NCBI RefSeq assembly: GCF_900112425.1
Contig: NZ_FOLP01000009.1
Location: 124,001 to 188,000, forward strand
Reading direction: 5' to 3'
Length of the DNA stretch: 64,000 bases
Source of the DNA: Variovorax sp. OK212
GTDB lineage: Bacteria; Pseudomonadota; Gammaproteobacteria; Burkholderiales; Burkholderiaceae_C
The position numbers and the translations under genes were made by a program. The notes beneath the pieces were generated by a model. It did no database searches. It worked only from the letters and a program-made list of their open reading frames with translations, and was not told where the DNA came from. Each line of letters begins with the position of its first letter. Position 1 is the first letter of the stretch. Positions 1 to 8,266 of this stretch are shown in pieces.

Positions 1-1020
1 CAGCACGATGTGGCCGTCGAGGATGGAGCGCGTCTCGTCGGCGATCGGCTCGGTCATGTCGTCGCCTTCCACCAGCACGGTGTACAGCGCGGTGATCGAG
101 CCCAGGTGGTTCATGCCGGTGCGCTCCATCAGCTTGGGCAGCGTGGCGAACACCGAAGGCGGGTAGCCGCGCCGCGTGGGCGGCTCGCCCGCGGCCAGGC
201 CGATCTCGCGCTGCGCGCGCGCGAAGCGGGTGACCGAGTCCATCAGGAACAGCACCTTCTTGCCCTGGTCGCGGAAGTACTCGGCAATGGCCGTGGCCAC
301 GTAGGCGGCCTTGGCGCGCTCCATCGACGACTTGTCGGACGTGGCGCAGACGATCACCGCCTTGCGCCGGCCCTCGGGCCCCAGTTCATGCTCGAGGAAT
401 TCGCGCACCTCGCGCCCGCGTTCGCCGATCAGCGCCACCACGGTCACGTCCACCGCCGCGCCCTTCACCAGCATGCCCATCAGCGTCGACTTGCCGCCGC
501 CGGCCGCCGCGAAGATGCCCATGCGCTGGCCTTCGCCGCAGGTGAGCACCGCGTCGAGCGCGCGCACGCCCAGCTCCATCGGCTGGTGGATGATGCGGCG
601 GCGCAGCGGGTCGGGCGCCTCGGCAAACACCGGGTAGAACTTGCTGGCCTCCAGCGGGCCGCGCTCGGCTTCGTCGAGCGGGCGGCCCAGGCCGTCGAGC
701 ACGCGCCCGAGCAGGCCGAAGCCCACCGGCACCATGTGCGCGCGGCCCGTGGGAATGACCTCGGTCGCGGCCGAGATGCCGTACATGTCGCCGATCGGCG
801 TGAGCAGCGCGGCGTCGCGCGAGAAGCCCACCACCTCGGCCTTCATCTCGAAGTCTTCGCCGGGGTTGCGCAGGATGCAGACCTCGCCCACCTTCACGGT
901 CGGCACCACCGCCTTGATGATGGTGCCCACCACCTGCGTCACGCGGCCCTTGATGCGCAGCATGGGCGCGTCCTGGAGCGCCAGCTCCATCAGCTCGGTG
1001 ATGTAGTCGAACTGGCGCAT
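1..1020 (-). CDS. sctN: Type III secretion ATPase SctN (C-terminus beyond window)
   Basis: This is the cytoplasmic hexameric ATPase that docks at the T3SS export gate, strips chaperones and unfolds substrates. About 340 N-terminal residues are visible of a usual length near 440. The reading frame is clear of stops from an ATG at 1020 and shows the F1/flagellar-type beta-barrel domain, then a Walker A segment (AAGGGKST) near residue 170, and a Walker B stretch (KKVLFLMDSVTRF) near 255. The start is preceded by a purine-rich AAGGCAGGG. It follows sctL by 34 bases in the same operon, the usual L-N order. The remaining C-terminal part and presumably sctO/P/Q and export-gate genes lie to the left of base 1. 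Confidence 0.95.
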   Translation of the reverse strand, partial: MRQFDYITELMELALQDAPMLRIKGRVTQVVGTIIKAVVPTVKVGEVCILRNPGEDFEMKAEVVGFSRDAALLTPIGDMYGISAATEVIPTGRAHMVPVGFGLLGRVLDGLGRPLDEAERGPLEASKFYPVFAEAPDPLRRRIIHQPMELGVRALDAVLTCGEGQRMGIFAAAGGGKSTLMGMLVKGAAVDVTVVALIGERGREVREFLEHELGPEGRRKAVIVCATSDKSSMERAKAAYVATAIAEYFRDQGKKVLFLMDSVTRFARAQREIGLAAGEPPTRRGYPPSVFATLPKLMERTGMNHLGSITALYTVLVEGDDMTEPIADETRSILDGHIVL

Positions 1021-1054
1021 CAGGCCCTGCCTTCGCGCATGGATGCGGCGCTGC

Positions 1055-1705
1055 TCATATGCGGCTGCCCAGCACCTTCTGGAAGGCGGTTTCCAGCGCC
1101 GCCACCTGGCCGTCGATGCTGGCCTCCACCAGGCCGATCTCGCTTTCCAGGATGCACGACTCCGGCGCCAGCCGGCCGTCGGGCACGATGTCCAGGTAGC
1201 CCACGCCGGGGTAGGCCGCCAGCAGGTCGTTGATGCGCGCGCGCACCATCTCCACCTGTTGCGGGTGCAGCCGCAGCGTCATCTGCTTCTGGTTGCGCAC
1301 CACCGACAGCGCGTTCTTCACCACGATCAGCACGCGCTCGGTCTCGTCGAAGTCCGACACGATCTTGCGCACCGCCGACATCACCAGTTGCACCATGTCG
1401 GTCTCGACCTTGGCGAAGTAATCGATCATGCGGCCGCTGGTCTCGATCATCTTCTCGACCTGCGCCATCTGGGCCTCTGCCAGGCCGTCGGCATGGCCGC
1501 GCGCGGCTTCGGCGTCGTAGATCGCCTGCGCGCCGGCGACGATGGCGTCGGCCTGCGCGCGTGCGCTGTCGATGAGCGCCTGCGCGTCGCCGAGCGCGGC
1601 GACGTCGGCGCGGCGCAGCACGCGCTGCCCCGGCGCAATGCGCGCCTGCAGGGTGCGCGACGGGGTCAGCGGGTCGCGGCCGGGGTGGGGAACAAGGAAA
1701 GCCAT
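1055..1705 (-). CDS. sctL: T3SS stator/sorting-platform protein SctL
   Basis: This is a YscL/HrpE/FliH-family protein of 216 residues, the peripheral stalk that binds and restrains the SctN ATPase and links it to the sorting platform. The start chosen is the ATG at 1705, giving MAFLVPHPGRD, which resembles YscL N-termini; an upstream start at 1738 would add 11 unlikely residues. The central part is Ala/Gln/Glu-rich and helical (residues about 40-110), followed by the FliH-like C-terminal domain with the conserved DxRLxxESCILESxxGxVDA-type region near residue 175. It overlaps the end of sctK by 40 bases and precedes sctN, as in the Bordetella bsc locus. Confidence 0.9.
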   Translation of the reverse strand: MAFLVPHPGRDPLTPSRTLQARIAPGQRVLRRADVAALGDAQALIDSARAQADAIVAGAQAIYDAEAARGHADGLAEAQMAQVEKMIETSGRMIDYFAKVETDMVQLVMSAVRKIVSDFDETERVLIVVKNALSVVRNQKQMTLRLHPQQVEMVRARINDLLAAYPGVGYLDIVPDGRLAPESCILESEIGLVEASIDGQVAALETAFQKVLGSRI

Positions 1706-2487
1706 GCGGGTTCGATGCGGTTCAGCAGGGTGAGGCACAGGTCGCGCGCGGCCACGGTGCGCAGGCCCGAGGCCTCGCGCACGCGGGGCAGCTCGGCCTC
1801 GGCGGGAAGTTTCCAGTCGGCGCGGCGGTGCAGCGCGGGCGCCGCGTCGTGCCAGGCTTGCGACAGCACGCCGGCGCCCAGCAGGTCGGCCGCGGCGGGC
1901 AGGCTCGCGGCGCCCGAAGGCAGCCAGTCCGCCACGTCGTCCAGGCCGGGATGGGCGTCGGCCGCCGCGCCACGCGCGAAGGCCAGGCCGTCGGCGCCGA
2001 TCGCCTCGCGCGCGGCGGCCACGTCGGCGCGCAGCACGGTGCGGCGCAGGTGGCGCCCGAGCAGCACCAGGCCGGCGTCGCGCGCGAGCCGGCCCAGCAG
2101 TTCGGGCTGCGCCAACGCCAGCGGCAGCGCGGGCTCGCCGGCGGCGAGCACCGGGCGGCGCGCGCCGGCGTCCAGCGTGTCCAGCAGGTCCAGCAACAGG
2201 GCAGACCAGTCGCGGTGCAGTTCGCGCGCCACGCGCGGCAGCGCGGCCAGCCGCTCGAAGGCGGGCGAGGTGGCGGCTGAGGTGGCGGGGCGCAGCAGCG
2301 CGCGGCGGCTGGGGTGCAGGTTGCGGCTGGGCAGCAGGTTGAATTCGAGCAGGCGGGCCGACAGGGGTGAGTTCAGCGGCGAGGTCAGTGGCGAGTCAAG
2401 CGCCGAGCCGAGCAGCGGCAACGCCGCCCCGTGGGCGCCTGCTGCGTGCGGCACCTCGGTCGCTGCGTTCGCTGCGGCCACGGCCAT
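1666..2487 (-). CDS. sctK: T3SS sorting-platform protein SctK
   Basis: The 273-residue product sits in the K position of the conserved I-J-K-L-N order, and SctK proteins connect the cytoplasmic sorting platform to the SctD ring. Sequence similarity in this family is low, so the assignment rests on position, length and an Ala/Leu-rich helical composition with paired Trp and Pro residues (for example DVADWLPSGAASLPAAADLL). The start ATG at 2487 overlaps the sctJ stop as TGATG. Residues about 28-42 contain a Ser-Pro-Leu repeat encoded by degenerate 12-base units, which is atypical for the family and recurs in pxpB of this window. Confidence 0.8.
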   Translation of the reverse strand: MAVAAANAATEVPHAAGAHGAALPLLGSALDSPLTSPLNSPLSARLLEFNLLPSRNLHPSRRALLRPATSAATSPAFERLAALPRVARELHRDWSALLLDLLDTLDAGARRPVLAAGEPALPLALAQPELLGRLARDAGLVLLGRHLRRTVLRADVAAAREAIGADGLAFARGAAADAHPGLDDVADWLPSGAASLPAAADLLGAGVLSQAWHDAAPALHRRADWKLPAEAELPRVREASGLRTVAARDLCLTLLNRIEPAWLSLFPTPAATR

Positions 2488-3308
2488 CAGGCGATGCCTT
2501 CCGCTGCCCGGCCGGCCGGCTTGCCACCGGCGGCGGCGCGGCGCGCGGGCAGCACGTAGCGCCACACGGCCCAGCCGAGGCCGCCGAGCGCACCGAGCGC
2601 CACCAGCGCGAGCACCACGATCAGCGCGCCGAGCGCGCCGCCCGAATCGGCGCCGAGCGTCGTGCCGAACAGCACCGGCTGCGGCGCGGCCTCGGCGCCG
2701 GGGCGCGCCTGCGAGGCCACGAAAATCACCGACACGCGCTCGGGCGTGAGGCCCGGAATGCTGTTGGTCACCAGCCGGCGGATCTGCGGCTGCACGATCT
2801 CCAGGTTGTAGCCGTCCTGGTGCTTGATGAACACCGCGGCACTGGAGGCCACGCCGCTCTCGCCGGCCGAGCCGCGCTCGGGCAGCACCACGTGCACCCG
2901 CGCGGCCAGCACGCCGTCCATCTTCGAGAGCGTGCTCGACAGTTCCTGCGACAGCGCATAGATGTAGCGCGCGCGCTCTTCCAGCGGCGAGGAGATCAGG
3001 CCCTCCTTCTTGAAGACCTTGCCCATGCCGTCGAAGCGTTCGCGCGGCAGGCCCTTGGCGCGCAGCACCTCGAGCGCGCGGCCCACCTGCGCGCCGTCGA
3101 CGCGCACGCCCACGGCGCCTTCCTTGCCGGGCACCTTGTCGGCTGTGATGTGCGCCTCGAGCAGTGCCGACAGCACCTCGTTGGCTTCGTCCTCGGGCAC
3201 GGCGCCCAGCAGGTCGACACGCCCGCCGCAGGCGGCCAGCGCCACGCACGCGGTCAGCGTCGCGGCGCGCAGCATGCGGCGCAGCCAGGCCATCGCGGGG
3301 CCGCTCAT
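2487..3308 (-). CDS. sctJ: T3SS inner-membrane ring lipoprotein SctJ
   Basis: This is the YscJ/MxiJ/PrgK/FliF-family inner ring component, 273 residues. An N-terminal signal ends in a lipobox (LAAC, Cys about residue 27), so it should be lipidated and anchored in the periplasm. Two ring-building domains follow (about 30-85 and 110-185, with LSSTLSKMDGVLAARVHVVLPE), then a C-terminal membrane helix around residues 228-252 and a basic tail. The start ATG at 3308 overlaps the sctI stop by four bases. Together with SctD it builds the membrane ring platform. Confidence 0.95.
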   Translation of the reverse strand: MSGPAMAWLRRMLRAATLTACVALAACGGRVDLLGAVPEDEANEVLSALLEAHITADKVPGKEGAVGVRVDGAQVGRALEVLRAKGLPRERFDGMGKVFKKEGLISSPLEERARYIYALSQELSSTLSKMDGVLAARVHVVLPERGSAGESGVASSAAVFIKHQDGYNLEIVQPQIRRLVTNSIPGLTPERVSVIFVASQARPGAEAAPQPVLFGTTLGADSGGALGALIVVLALVALGALGGLGWAVWRYVLPARRAAAGGKPAGRAAEGIA

Positions 3309-3739
3309 TGCACGCGCACCAGTTGGTCGAAGTTCTGGGTCGAGCGGCTGATCGCCTTGCCCACCAGTTCGTACTGCACCGAGATCTGGGTCAGGTTCAT
3401 CTGCATCTTCAGCAGGTCCTGCATGGCCAGCGGCTGCTCGGAGTTGAGCGTGGCCGAGACCGATTTCCAGGCGTTCTGGAAGTCGCTCGACACGCCCTGC
3501 ATGCCCGAGAGGATGCGTTCGCCCATCGATGCCTGCGTGCCGGCGACGGGGCCGACCGGCAGCGGCTCGGCCACCGGGCCGCTGCGCAGCACCGCGCCGG
3601 CGTCGGCCGGCGGCGTGGCGTTCATGATTTCGGCGAAGCGCTGCGCGGCCAGCGAATCCGGTGCCGCGGGCGTGTGAACGACCGCGGGAGCAGGAGCGGC
3701 CAGTGCGGCGGCGGTCACGGGGGTGGCAATGATGTCCAT
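3305..3739 (-). CDS. sctI: T3SS inner rod protein SctI
   Basis: A 144-residue protein in the position just before sctJ. The C-terminal 80 residues carry the family pattern: a helix around GERILSGMQGVSSDFQNAWK, then a second helix (LLKMQMNLTQISVQYELV) leading to the end GKAISRSTQNFDQLVRVQ, matching the YscI/HrpB inner rod family that polymerises at the base of the needle. The N-terminal 50 residues are Ala/Pro-rich and probably disordered, as expected for an early secreted substrate. The ATG at 3739 is preceded by a 17-base gap after the upstream gene. Confidence 0.9.
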   Translation of the reverse strand: MDIIATPVTAAALAAPAPAVVHTPAAPDSLAAQRFAEIMNATPPADAGAVLRSGPVAEPLPVGPVAGTQASMGERILSGMQGVSSDFQNAWKSVSATLNSEQPLAMQDLLKMQMNLTQISVQYELVGKAISRSTQNFDQLVRVQ

Positions 3740-3756
3740 GGTCTGGCGTGATGGAG

Positions 3757-4278
3757 CTAGCGGAACGAGGCTGCGCGGTGCAGCCCCTGGAGAGAAGAGA
3801 AGGCGGCCGGCGGCGTGTCGGCAGCGGCGGCGGCGGCGGAGGCAGGCGCATCCCCCAGCAGCCGGCGCGCCAGCTGGCGGCTTTCGGATTCGGGCGTGCC
3901 CGCGGGCAGCGGTGCGTCGGCCACGGCGCGCAGCAGGCGGCGGCTTTCGTCGGCGCGCCCGTCGAGCTGCAGCGCCAGGCCGCGCCAGGCGTCGAGCGTC
4001 TCGCGCTCGCCGTCGTCGGCGGCCTGGGCCTGGGCCAGCACGTCCACCGCTTCGGCGGTGCGTGCCGCGTTCAGGAACGCCAGCGCCAGCCCCACGGCAT
4101 GGAACGCCCGGCCGGGCCGCGCGAGCGCCAGCCCGTTGAAGATGCGGCGCGCGCGCCCCACGTCGCCCTGTCCGGACGCAAGAAAGCCCGCCTGCGTGAG
4201 CAGGCGGACGTCTTGCGCGGTCAGCGACGGCAAGCCCGAAGCCGGGGCTTCGGGCCGCGAGCGCCATCCCTGCATCAT
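3757..4278 (-). CDS. TPR-like T3SS-associated protein
   Basis: A 173-residue Ala/Leu/Arg-rich helical protein. Residues about 20-115 look like two to three tetratricopeptide-type helical hairpins (LLTQAGFLASGQGDVGRARR; GLALAFLNAARTAEAVDVL). It lies between an SycD-like chaperone, whose stop it overlaps in ATGATG at 4278, and sctI, so it is probably a cytoplasmic chaperone or assembly factor of the secretion machine, possibly an SctG/YscG-type or HrpB1-type protein. The C-terminal 50 residues are low-complexity Ala/Pro and probably unstructured. Function is inferred from fold and position only. Confidence 0.7.
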   Translation of the reverse strand: MMQGWRSRPEAPASGLPSLTAQDVRLLTQAGFLASGQGDVGRARRIFNGLALARPGRAFHAVGLALAFLNAARTAEAVDVLAQAQAADDGERETLDAWRGLALQLDGRADESRRLLRAVADAPLPAGTPESESRQLARRLLGDAPASAAAAAADTPPAAFSSLQGLHRAASFR

Positions 4279-4745
4279 GTGGTGGCTTCTTCGCGCCGCG
4301 CCAGCCGTTCGAGCAGGGTGGCCGCGCGAGCGGACAGTTCGGGCGTGTCGGTGGCCACGACCTGCTTGAGCAGGTGGCGCGCCGCGTCGATGTCGCCCTT
4401 GGCCGCGAGGCTTTCGGCCATGTGCAGCGCAGGCTCGAGATGCTCGGGGAACAGCACCAGCGCGAGCGAGTGCATGTTCACGGCCTCGTCGAAGCGGCCG
4501 CCCGCGTGCAGGCACAGCGCCAGGCCGGCCAGGTAGTGGCGGCGCGTGGGGCCGTACTGCACGAGGAAGGCGAAGATCGGCAGCGCCTGCGCGTGCTGGT
4601 TCTGCACCACGTGCGCGTAGGCCAGCGAGTAGATGACCTCGAGCTGCTCGGGCTTCAGGCGCCTGGAGCCGGGCAGGGCCTCGAGCTGCGCGAACAGCTG
4701 GCGGCCCATCGCGTCGTGCAGGGCGTCGGGGGTAGGGTTGGACAT
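4275..4745 (-). CDS. SycD/LcrH-type translocator chaperone (BcrH2-like)
   Basis: A 156-residue protein with three tandem TPR motifs (about residues 35-135, for example EVIYSLAYAHVVQNQHAQAL and YLAGLALCLHAGGRFDEAV), the layout of class II T3SS chaperones that keep hydrophobic translocators soluble before secretion. It lies immediately downstream of the BopB-like translocator gene, its likely client. The ATG at 4745 is well placed behind GGGAGGGGG-type purines. A second chaperone of the same class is encoded at 6920-7408; Bordetella likewise has two (BcrH1 and BcrH2). Confidence 0.88.
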   Translation of the reverse strand: MSNPTPDALHDAMGRQLFAQLEALPGSRRLKPEQLEVIYSLAYAHVVQNQHAQALPIFAFLVQYGPTRRHYLAGLALCLHAGGRFDEAVNMHSLALVLFPEHLEPALHMAESLAAKGDIDAARHLLKQVVATDTPELSARAATLLERLARREEATT

Positions 4746-4789
4746 GGGAGGGGGTTCCTGTGTACGTGTCGGGCGTGTCGAGCGGGAGC

Positions 4790-6028
4790 TCAGACGGCCT
4801 GGCGCTTGCCGATGTTGGCGGTGATCTGCGACATGCTCTCGGCGGCGCCGTTGATCATCTGGCTCACGGCCTGGAGGCTGTCCTCGATCTGCTGGATGAC
4901 CTTCTTGAGCTCTTCGCGGCCTTCTTCCATGGTCTTCTGCAGCTTGACCATGGCGGCCTCGAGTTCCTTCTTCTCGGCCAGCTTGCCTTCGGCGTCGCGC
5001 TGCGTGTGCGCCTTGGCGATGGCGATGCCGCCGGTGGCCGCGGTGGTGGCACCGGTGACCACGGCCGAGCTCGCGGCGATCATGGCGCTGGCCATCTTCA
5101 CCGACGACGACACGGCCGACGAGCCGCCCGAGGCCACTGCCATGCCGATGCCCACGGTCAGCGCCGCGGCCATGCCCACGGCCATGCCCACGTACTGCGT
5201 GGTCTGCTCGTCGGCGCCGGCCAGCTGGCAGATGCCGGTGGCCATGGTGCCCAGCAGCTGCGGCTCCACCAGCAGCATGGCGGGGCACATCATGGCCATG
5301 GCGCCGGCCATGACGCGGCCGATCTGCTGCGCCTTGTCTTCCGGCACGCCGCAGGCCTCGAGGAACTTGCTGGTCATGGTCATCAGCAGGTTGCCGATGC
5401 TGATCTCGGGCCCGCCGCACTCCTTGGATATCTGGTCGGCCAGCGAAATGGTCGCGCCGATCAGGCCGATGGTCGCCAGCGCCAGCAGCGGGGCGGCCGC
5501 GCCGCCCGAGGCCACGGTGGCCACCGCCGCCACGGCCACGGCCGCGATGGCCGCGATGACCGCGACGATCTTGCCGATCCAGCCGAAGATCTTGCCCAGC
5601 AGGCCCTGCTTGTCGGCCTCGCGGGACTTCTGCACCCACTCGTCGATCTTCTTGAGCTGGTTCTCGGTGTTCTTGCCGGCCTTGATCTGCGCCGTCTCCA
5701 CGCTCGACTTGGCGGCGGCGAGCTGCTGGTCCTGCGACTTCGAGCGCAGGTTGCGCAGCAGCTCGATCATGTCGTCGGGGCCGAGCTGGCCGGCCGGCCC
5801 GTCGATGGCCGGCGCGCCGCGCGCGTCGGTCACTTCGTCGCCCTTGCCCGACTTGCCCTGCGCACCGCCGGAGATCTGCGTGAGCAGCTCCTGCATCTGC
5901 GCGAGCTGCTTCGCGTCGGTCGGGCTGGCCACCATGCCGGGAACCTGGCCGGCCGCGGTGCCCGCAGGGGCCCCCGGCGGCTGCAGGTTGGGCATGCTGG
6001 GCATGCCTGGCTTGATCGTGTTGTCCAT
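4790..6028 (-). CDS. T3SS hydrophobic translocator (BopB/YopB/IpaB-like)
   Basis: A 412-residue candidate pore-forming translocator. Residues 1-90 are Pro/Gly/Gln-rich; 90-145 is amphipathic helix; two hydrophobic blocks follow at about 150-195 and 272-340 (the first containing IVAVIAAIAAVAVAAVATVAS); residues 345-400 form a strong coiled coil (LEAAMVKLQKTMEEGREELKK). This matches the IpaB/YopB/EspD plan of a host-membrane-inserting translocator. It is flanked by the second translocator upstream and an SycD-like chaperone downstream. The name BopB-like is by architecture and gene order, not measured similarity. Confidence 0.85.
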   Translation of the reverse strand: MDNTIKPGMPSMPNLQPPGAPAGTAAGQVPGMVASPTDAKQLAQMQELLTQISGGAQGKSGKGDEVTDARGAPAIDGPAGQLGPDDMIELLRNLRSKSQDQQLAAAKSSVETAQIKAGKNTENQLKKIDEWVQKSREADKQGLLGKIFGWIGKIVAVIAAIAAVAVAAVATVASGGAAAPLLALATIGLIGATISLADQISKECGGPEISIGNLLMTMTSKFLEACGVPEDKAQQIGRVMAGAMAMMCPAMLLVEPQLLGTMATGICQLAGADEQTTQYVGMAVGMAAALTVGIGMAVASGGSSAVSSSVKMASAMIAASSAVVTGATTAATGGIAIAKAHTQRDAEGKLAEKKELEAAMVKLQKTMEEGREELKKVIQQIEDSLQAVSQMINGAAESMSQITANIGKRQAV

Positions 6029-6042
6029 GTCGTGGCTCCCGC

Positions 6043-6825
6043 TCAGATGTTGCGGGCGATGCCGCGGGTGGTTTCCACGCGCGACTGCTCGATGGAACCC
6101 AGCTTCTCGCGCACGTCGCGGATCACGTCCATCATCTGCTGCATCATGTCGTTGGCCTGCTGCGACGCGCTTTCGTGGACCTTCGCGGTGGCCTCGAGCT
6201 CGGCCTTCTTCGCGTCGTGGCCGGCGGCCTTCAGTTCCATGCTGGCGTTGGCGATGCTGCCGATGCCGCTCATCGCCTGGCCCAGGCCCGTGCCCGTGCC
6301 GGTGAGGGCGCCGGCCTCGACCTGGCCCTTGCCGAACGACGAGCCGGCAAGGCCGGCCTGCACGAGGCCGCCCGCGATCTGCATGCTGCCCGCGACCACG
6401 GCGCCGACGAAGCGGTCCTGCGCGGCGTTGCGGATCTCCTGGGCCGCGCTGTTGAGCGACTGCACCTGCGCCGTGAGTTCCGAGTTGCGCACTTCACGGG
6501 CGCTGTTGCGCTGCTCCTGCGCCATCTTCTGGAACAGGGCCATCACCGCGTAGATGTCGCCCGCCACATCGGTCGCGCCGAGGCCGTCGAGCGTGCGGAC
6601 GGTGTCGCTGACGTTGCCCATCTCGTTCTTGCCGGAGCCCGGCAGGTCGAGGGAAATGCGCTTGTGGGCATCGTCGCCGCCGCGGTTGATGAACTGCAGC
6701 GCGTCAGGGCCCTGGCCCTTGGCGGCGGCCGGCGCTCCAGGGGCTCCCGGACCGCCGACGGCGTTGCCCGCCGGCGGGGCGATGTAGCCGGCGCCGCCGG
6801 GAGGAGGGGTGTTGATCGAAGTCAT
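6043..6825 (-). CDS. T3SS second translocator (BopD/YopD/EspB-like)
   Basis: A 260-residue protein with a Gly/Pro/Ala-rich secretion-type N-terminus (1-45), a helical region around residues 90-130 (QEQRNSAREVRNSELTAQVQ), a moderately hydrophobic Gly/Ala segment at about 135-185 that could insert in a membrane, and a helical C-terminus with QQANDMMQQMMDVIRDVREK and an end like EspB/BopD proteins. It is the smaller partner of the BopB-like translocator, 14 bases upstream of it, and follows an SycD-like chaperone gene. Assigned by architecture and position. Confidence 0.82.
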   Translation of the reverse strand: MTSINTPPPGGAGYIAPPAGNAVGGPGAPGAPAAAKGQGPDALQFINRGGDDAHKRISLDLPGSGKNEMGNVSDTVRTLDGLGATDVAGDIYAVMALFQKMAQEQRNSAREVRNSELTAQVQSLNSAAQEIRNAAQDRFVGAVVAGSMQIAGGLVQAGLAGSSFGKGQVEAGALTGTGTGLGQAMSGIGSIANASMELKAAGHDAKKAELEATAKVHESASQQANDMMQQMMDVIRDVREKLGSIEQSRVETTRGIARNI

Positions 6826-6919
6826 GGAGTCGTGTCCTTGAAAGGGATCCGTCGGATGTCTCGGGGTGTCTGGGGTGGGCGCGTGTCGGCGGGTCTGCGG
6901 GGTCTGCGGGTGCGCCGGC

Positions 6920-7408
6920 TCAGGCCGCGAAGCCCATCGGTGCCAGCAGTGCCTCGGCGCGCGCCTTCACCACCGGGTGGGCGTCGGCGGCCAGCGCGAT
7001 GGCCAGCTGCAGCGATTCCGCGGCTTCGGGCAGGCGGCCCATCGCGATCAGGCATTCGGCGCTGTGCAGCGGCGGGCGCGGGTCGTCCAGCGCGGCCAGC
7101 GTGGCGGTGGCGTAGTGCTGCAGCGCGTCGGTGTAGCGGCCCAGCATCTGGGCGGCGCCGCCCAGTGCGAGCAGATAGCGCGGTTCCAGGTGGTTGTAGA
7201 CGATCAGCAGCGAGAACACCTTGAAGGCGTCCGAGTAGCGGCCCTGGGCGTAGTGGCCGTGGCCGAGCTGGTAGAGCGCCTCGCATTCCTGCGGCGTCAC
7301 GCCCTGGGCGGCGCCCAGCGTGCCGCCCGAGCGCAGCAGGGCGCCGAAGCCGCCGTCGGCGGCGTCCATCTCGGTGAAGTCGGTGGGTTGTTGCGCGGTC
7401 GTGGTCAT
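6920..7408 (-). CDS. SycD/LcrH-type translocator chaperone (BcrH1-like)
   Basis: A 162-residue class II chaperone with TPR motifs from about residue 38 to 140 (ECEALYQLGHGHYAQGRYSD; YLLALGGAAQMLGRYTDAL), the concave groove of which binds translocator N-termini. It sits between the filament genes and the BopD-like translocator. It differs clearly in sequence from the other SycD-like protein at 4275-4745, so each probably serves its own translocator. The ATG at 7408 begins MTTTAQQPTD, and no better start is apparent. Confidence 0.88.
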   Translation of the reverse strand: MTTTAQQPTDFTEMDAADGGFGALLRSGGTLGAAQGVTPQECEALYQLGHGHYAQGRYSDAFKVFSLLIVYNHLEPRYLLALGGAAQMLGRYTDALQHYATATLAALDDPRPPLHSAECLIAMGRLPEAAESLQLAIALAADAHPVVKARAEALLAPMGFAA

Positions 7409-7425
7409 GACGGTGTCGCAGCGCC

Positions 7426-7602
7426 TCAGCGCATGTTCCCGATGATCGAAGAGCGGCTTTCCTGCATCTTCTTCACGAAATTGGTCATCACGTCGAAGGC
7501 TTCGTTGCGCTTGTTCGTGAGGCTCTGCAGGCGCAGCATGTCCATCTGCTGGCTGTTGCCCAGCGAGTCGATCTGGCCCTTCACCTTGGCGATGGCCGCG
7601 TC
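7426..7602 (-). repeat. 177-bp direct repeat, copy A (with 8090-8266)
   Basis: Bases 7426-7602 are identical to 8090-8266 throughout. The block covers the stop codon and the last 58 or so codons of both filament genes. Perfect nucleotide identity, including synonymous positions, beside diverged middles indicates recent duplication with recombination, or ongoing gene conversion. Confidence 0.95.
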
Positions 7603-8037
7603 GATCTGGGCCTTGGTGGTGCTGCCCTTCATCACGTTGGAGCCGCTGGGCAGCGTGCCCGCGGTGCCGTCGCGGTAGTTCTGCGCGCTGGTCTGGCCGG
7701 CCGAGGAGCCGAAGCCCAGGTCGGCCAGGCCGGCCTGCTGGATGGCGTCGTTGATCGGGATCTCGATCTGGTGGACCTTGTCGTCGTTCCAGTCCTTGAT
7801 GGTCGCGTCGGGCTTGGCGTCGCCGGGGAAGGCGGCCTGGGCCGCGTTCAGCGACGACAGCACGTTGTTCAGCTTGGAGATCTGGTCGTTGCGGTTCTGC
7901 ACGCCCTGGATCTGCGAGTTCAGCTGGGCGTCCAGCAGCTGCGTGCGTTGCTGCTGGACCATCATCAGGGCCGTTTCGAGGTCCATCGACTGGATGTTGA
8001 CGCTCGAGACGCCGCCGATACCGTTCACGGAAGACAT
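7426..8037 (-). CDS. T3SS filament/needle-tip protein, Bsp22/EspA-like (copy 2)
   Basis: A 203-residue secreted protein. Bsp22 of Bordetella, of similar length, polymerises into a flexible filament on the needle tip. Features are an N-terminal helix (DLETALMMVQQQRTQLLDAQ), a variable middle (about residues 75-135) and a strongly conserved C-terminal coiled coil ending SSIIGNMR, typical of EspA/Bsp22 subunits where N- and C-terminal helices pack together. It is a tandem paralogue of the gene at 8090-8710: the final 177 bases of the two genes are identical, while the middle has diverged. The ATG at 8037 follows AAGGAAC. Confidence 0.82.
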   Translation of the reverse strand: MSSVNGIGGVSSVNIQSMDLETALMMVQQQRTQLLDAQLNSQIQGVQNRNDQISKLNNVLSSLNAAQAAFPGDAKPDATIKDWNDDKVHQIEIPINDAIQQAGLADLGFGSSAGQTSAQNYRDGTAGTLPSGSNVMKGSTTKAQIDAAIAKVKGQIDSLGNSQQMDMLRLQSLTNKRNEAFDVMTNFVKKMQESRSSIIGNMR

Positions 8038-8089
8038 GCTTTGTTCCTTCTTTCTTATGGTCTGGGTTCGCGTGGCCGGGCGATGCGCT

Positions 8090-8266
8090 TCAGCGCATGT
8101 TCCCGATGATCGAAGAGCGGCTTTCCTGCATCTTCTTCACGAAATTGGTCATCACGTCGAAGGCTTCGTTGCGCTTGTTCGTGAGGCTCTGCAGGCGCAG
8201 CATGTCCATCTGCTGGCTGTTGCCCAGCGAGTCGATCTGGCCCTTCACCTTGGCGATGGCCGCGTC
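8090..8266 (-). repeat. 177-bp direct repeat, copy B (with 7426-7602)
   Basis: Second copy of the perfect direct repeat, offset by 664 bases. Because the copies are in direct orientation, recombination between them would delete one filament gene and leave a single intact hybrid. Confidence 0.95.
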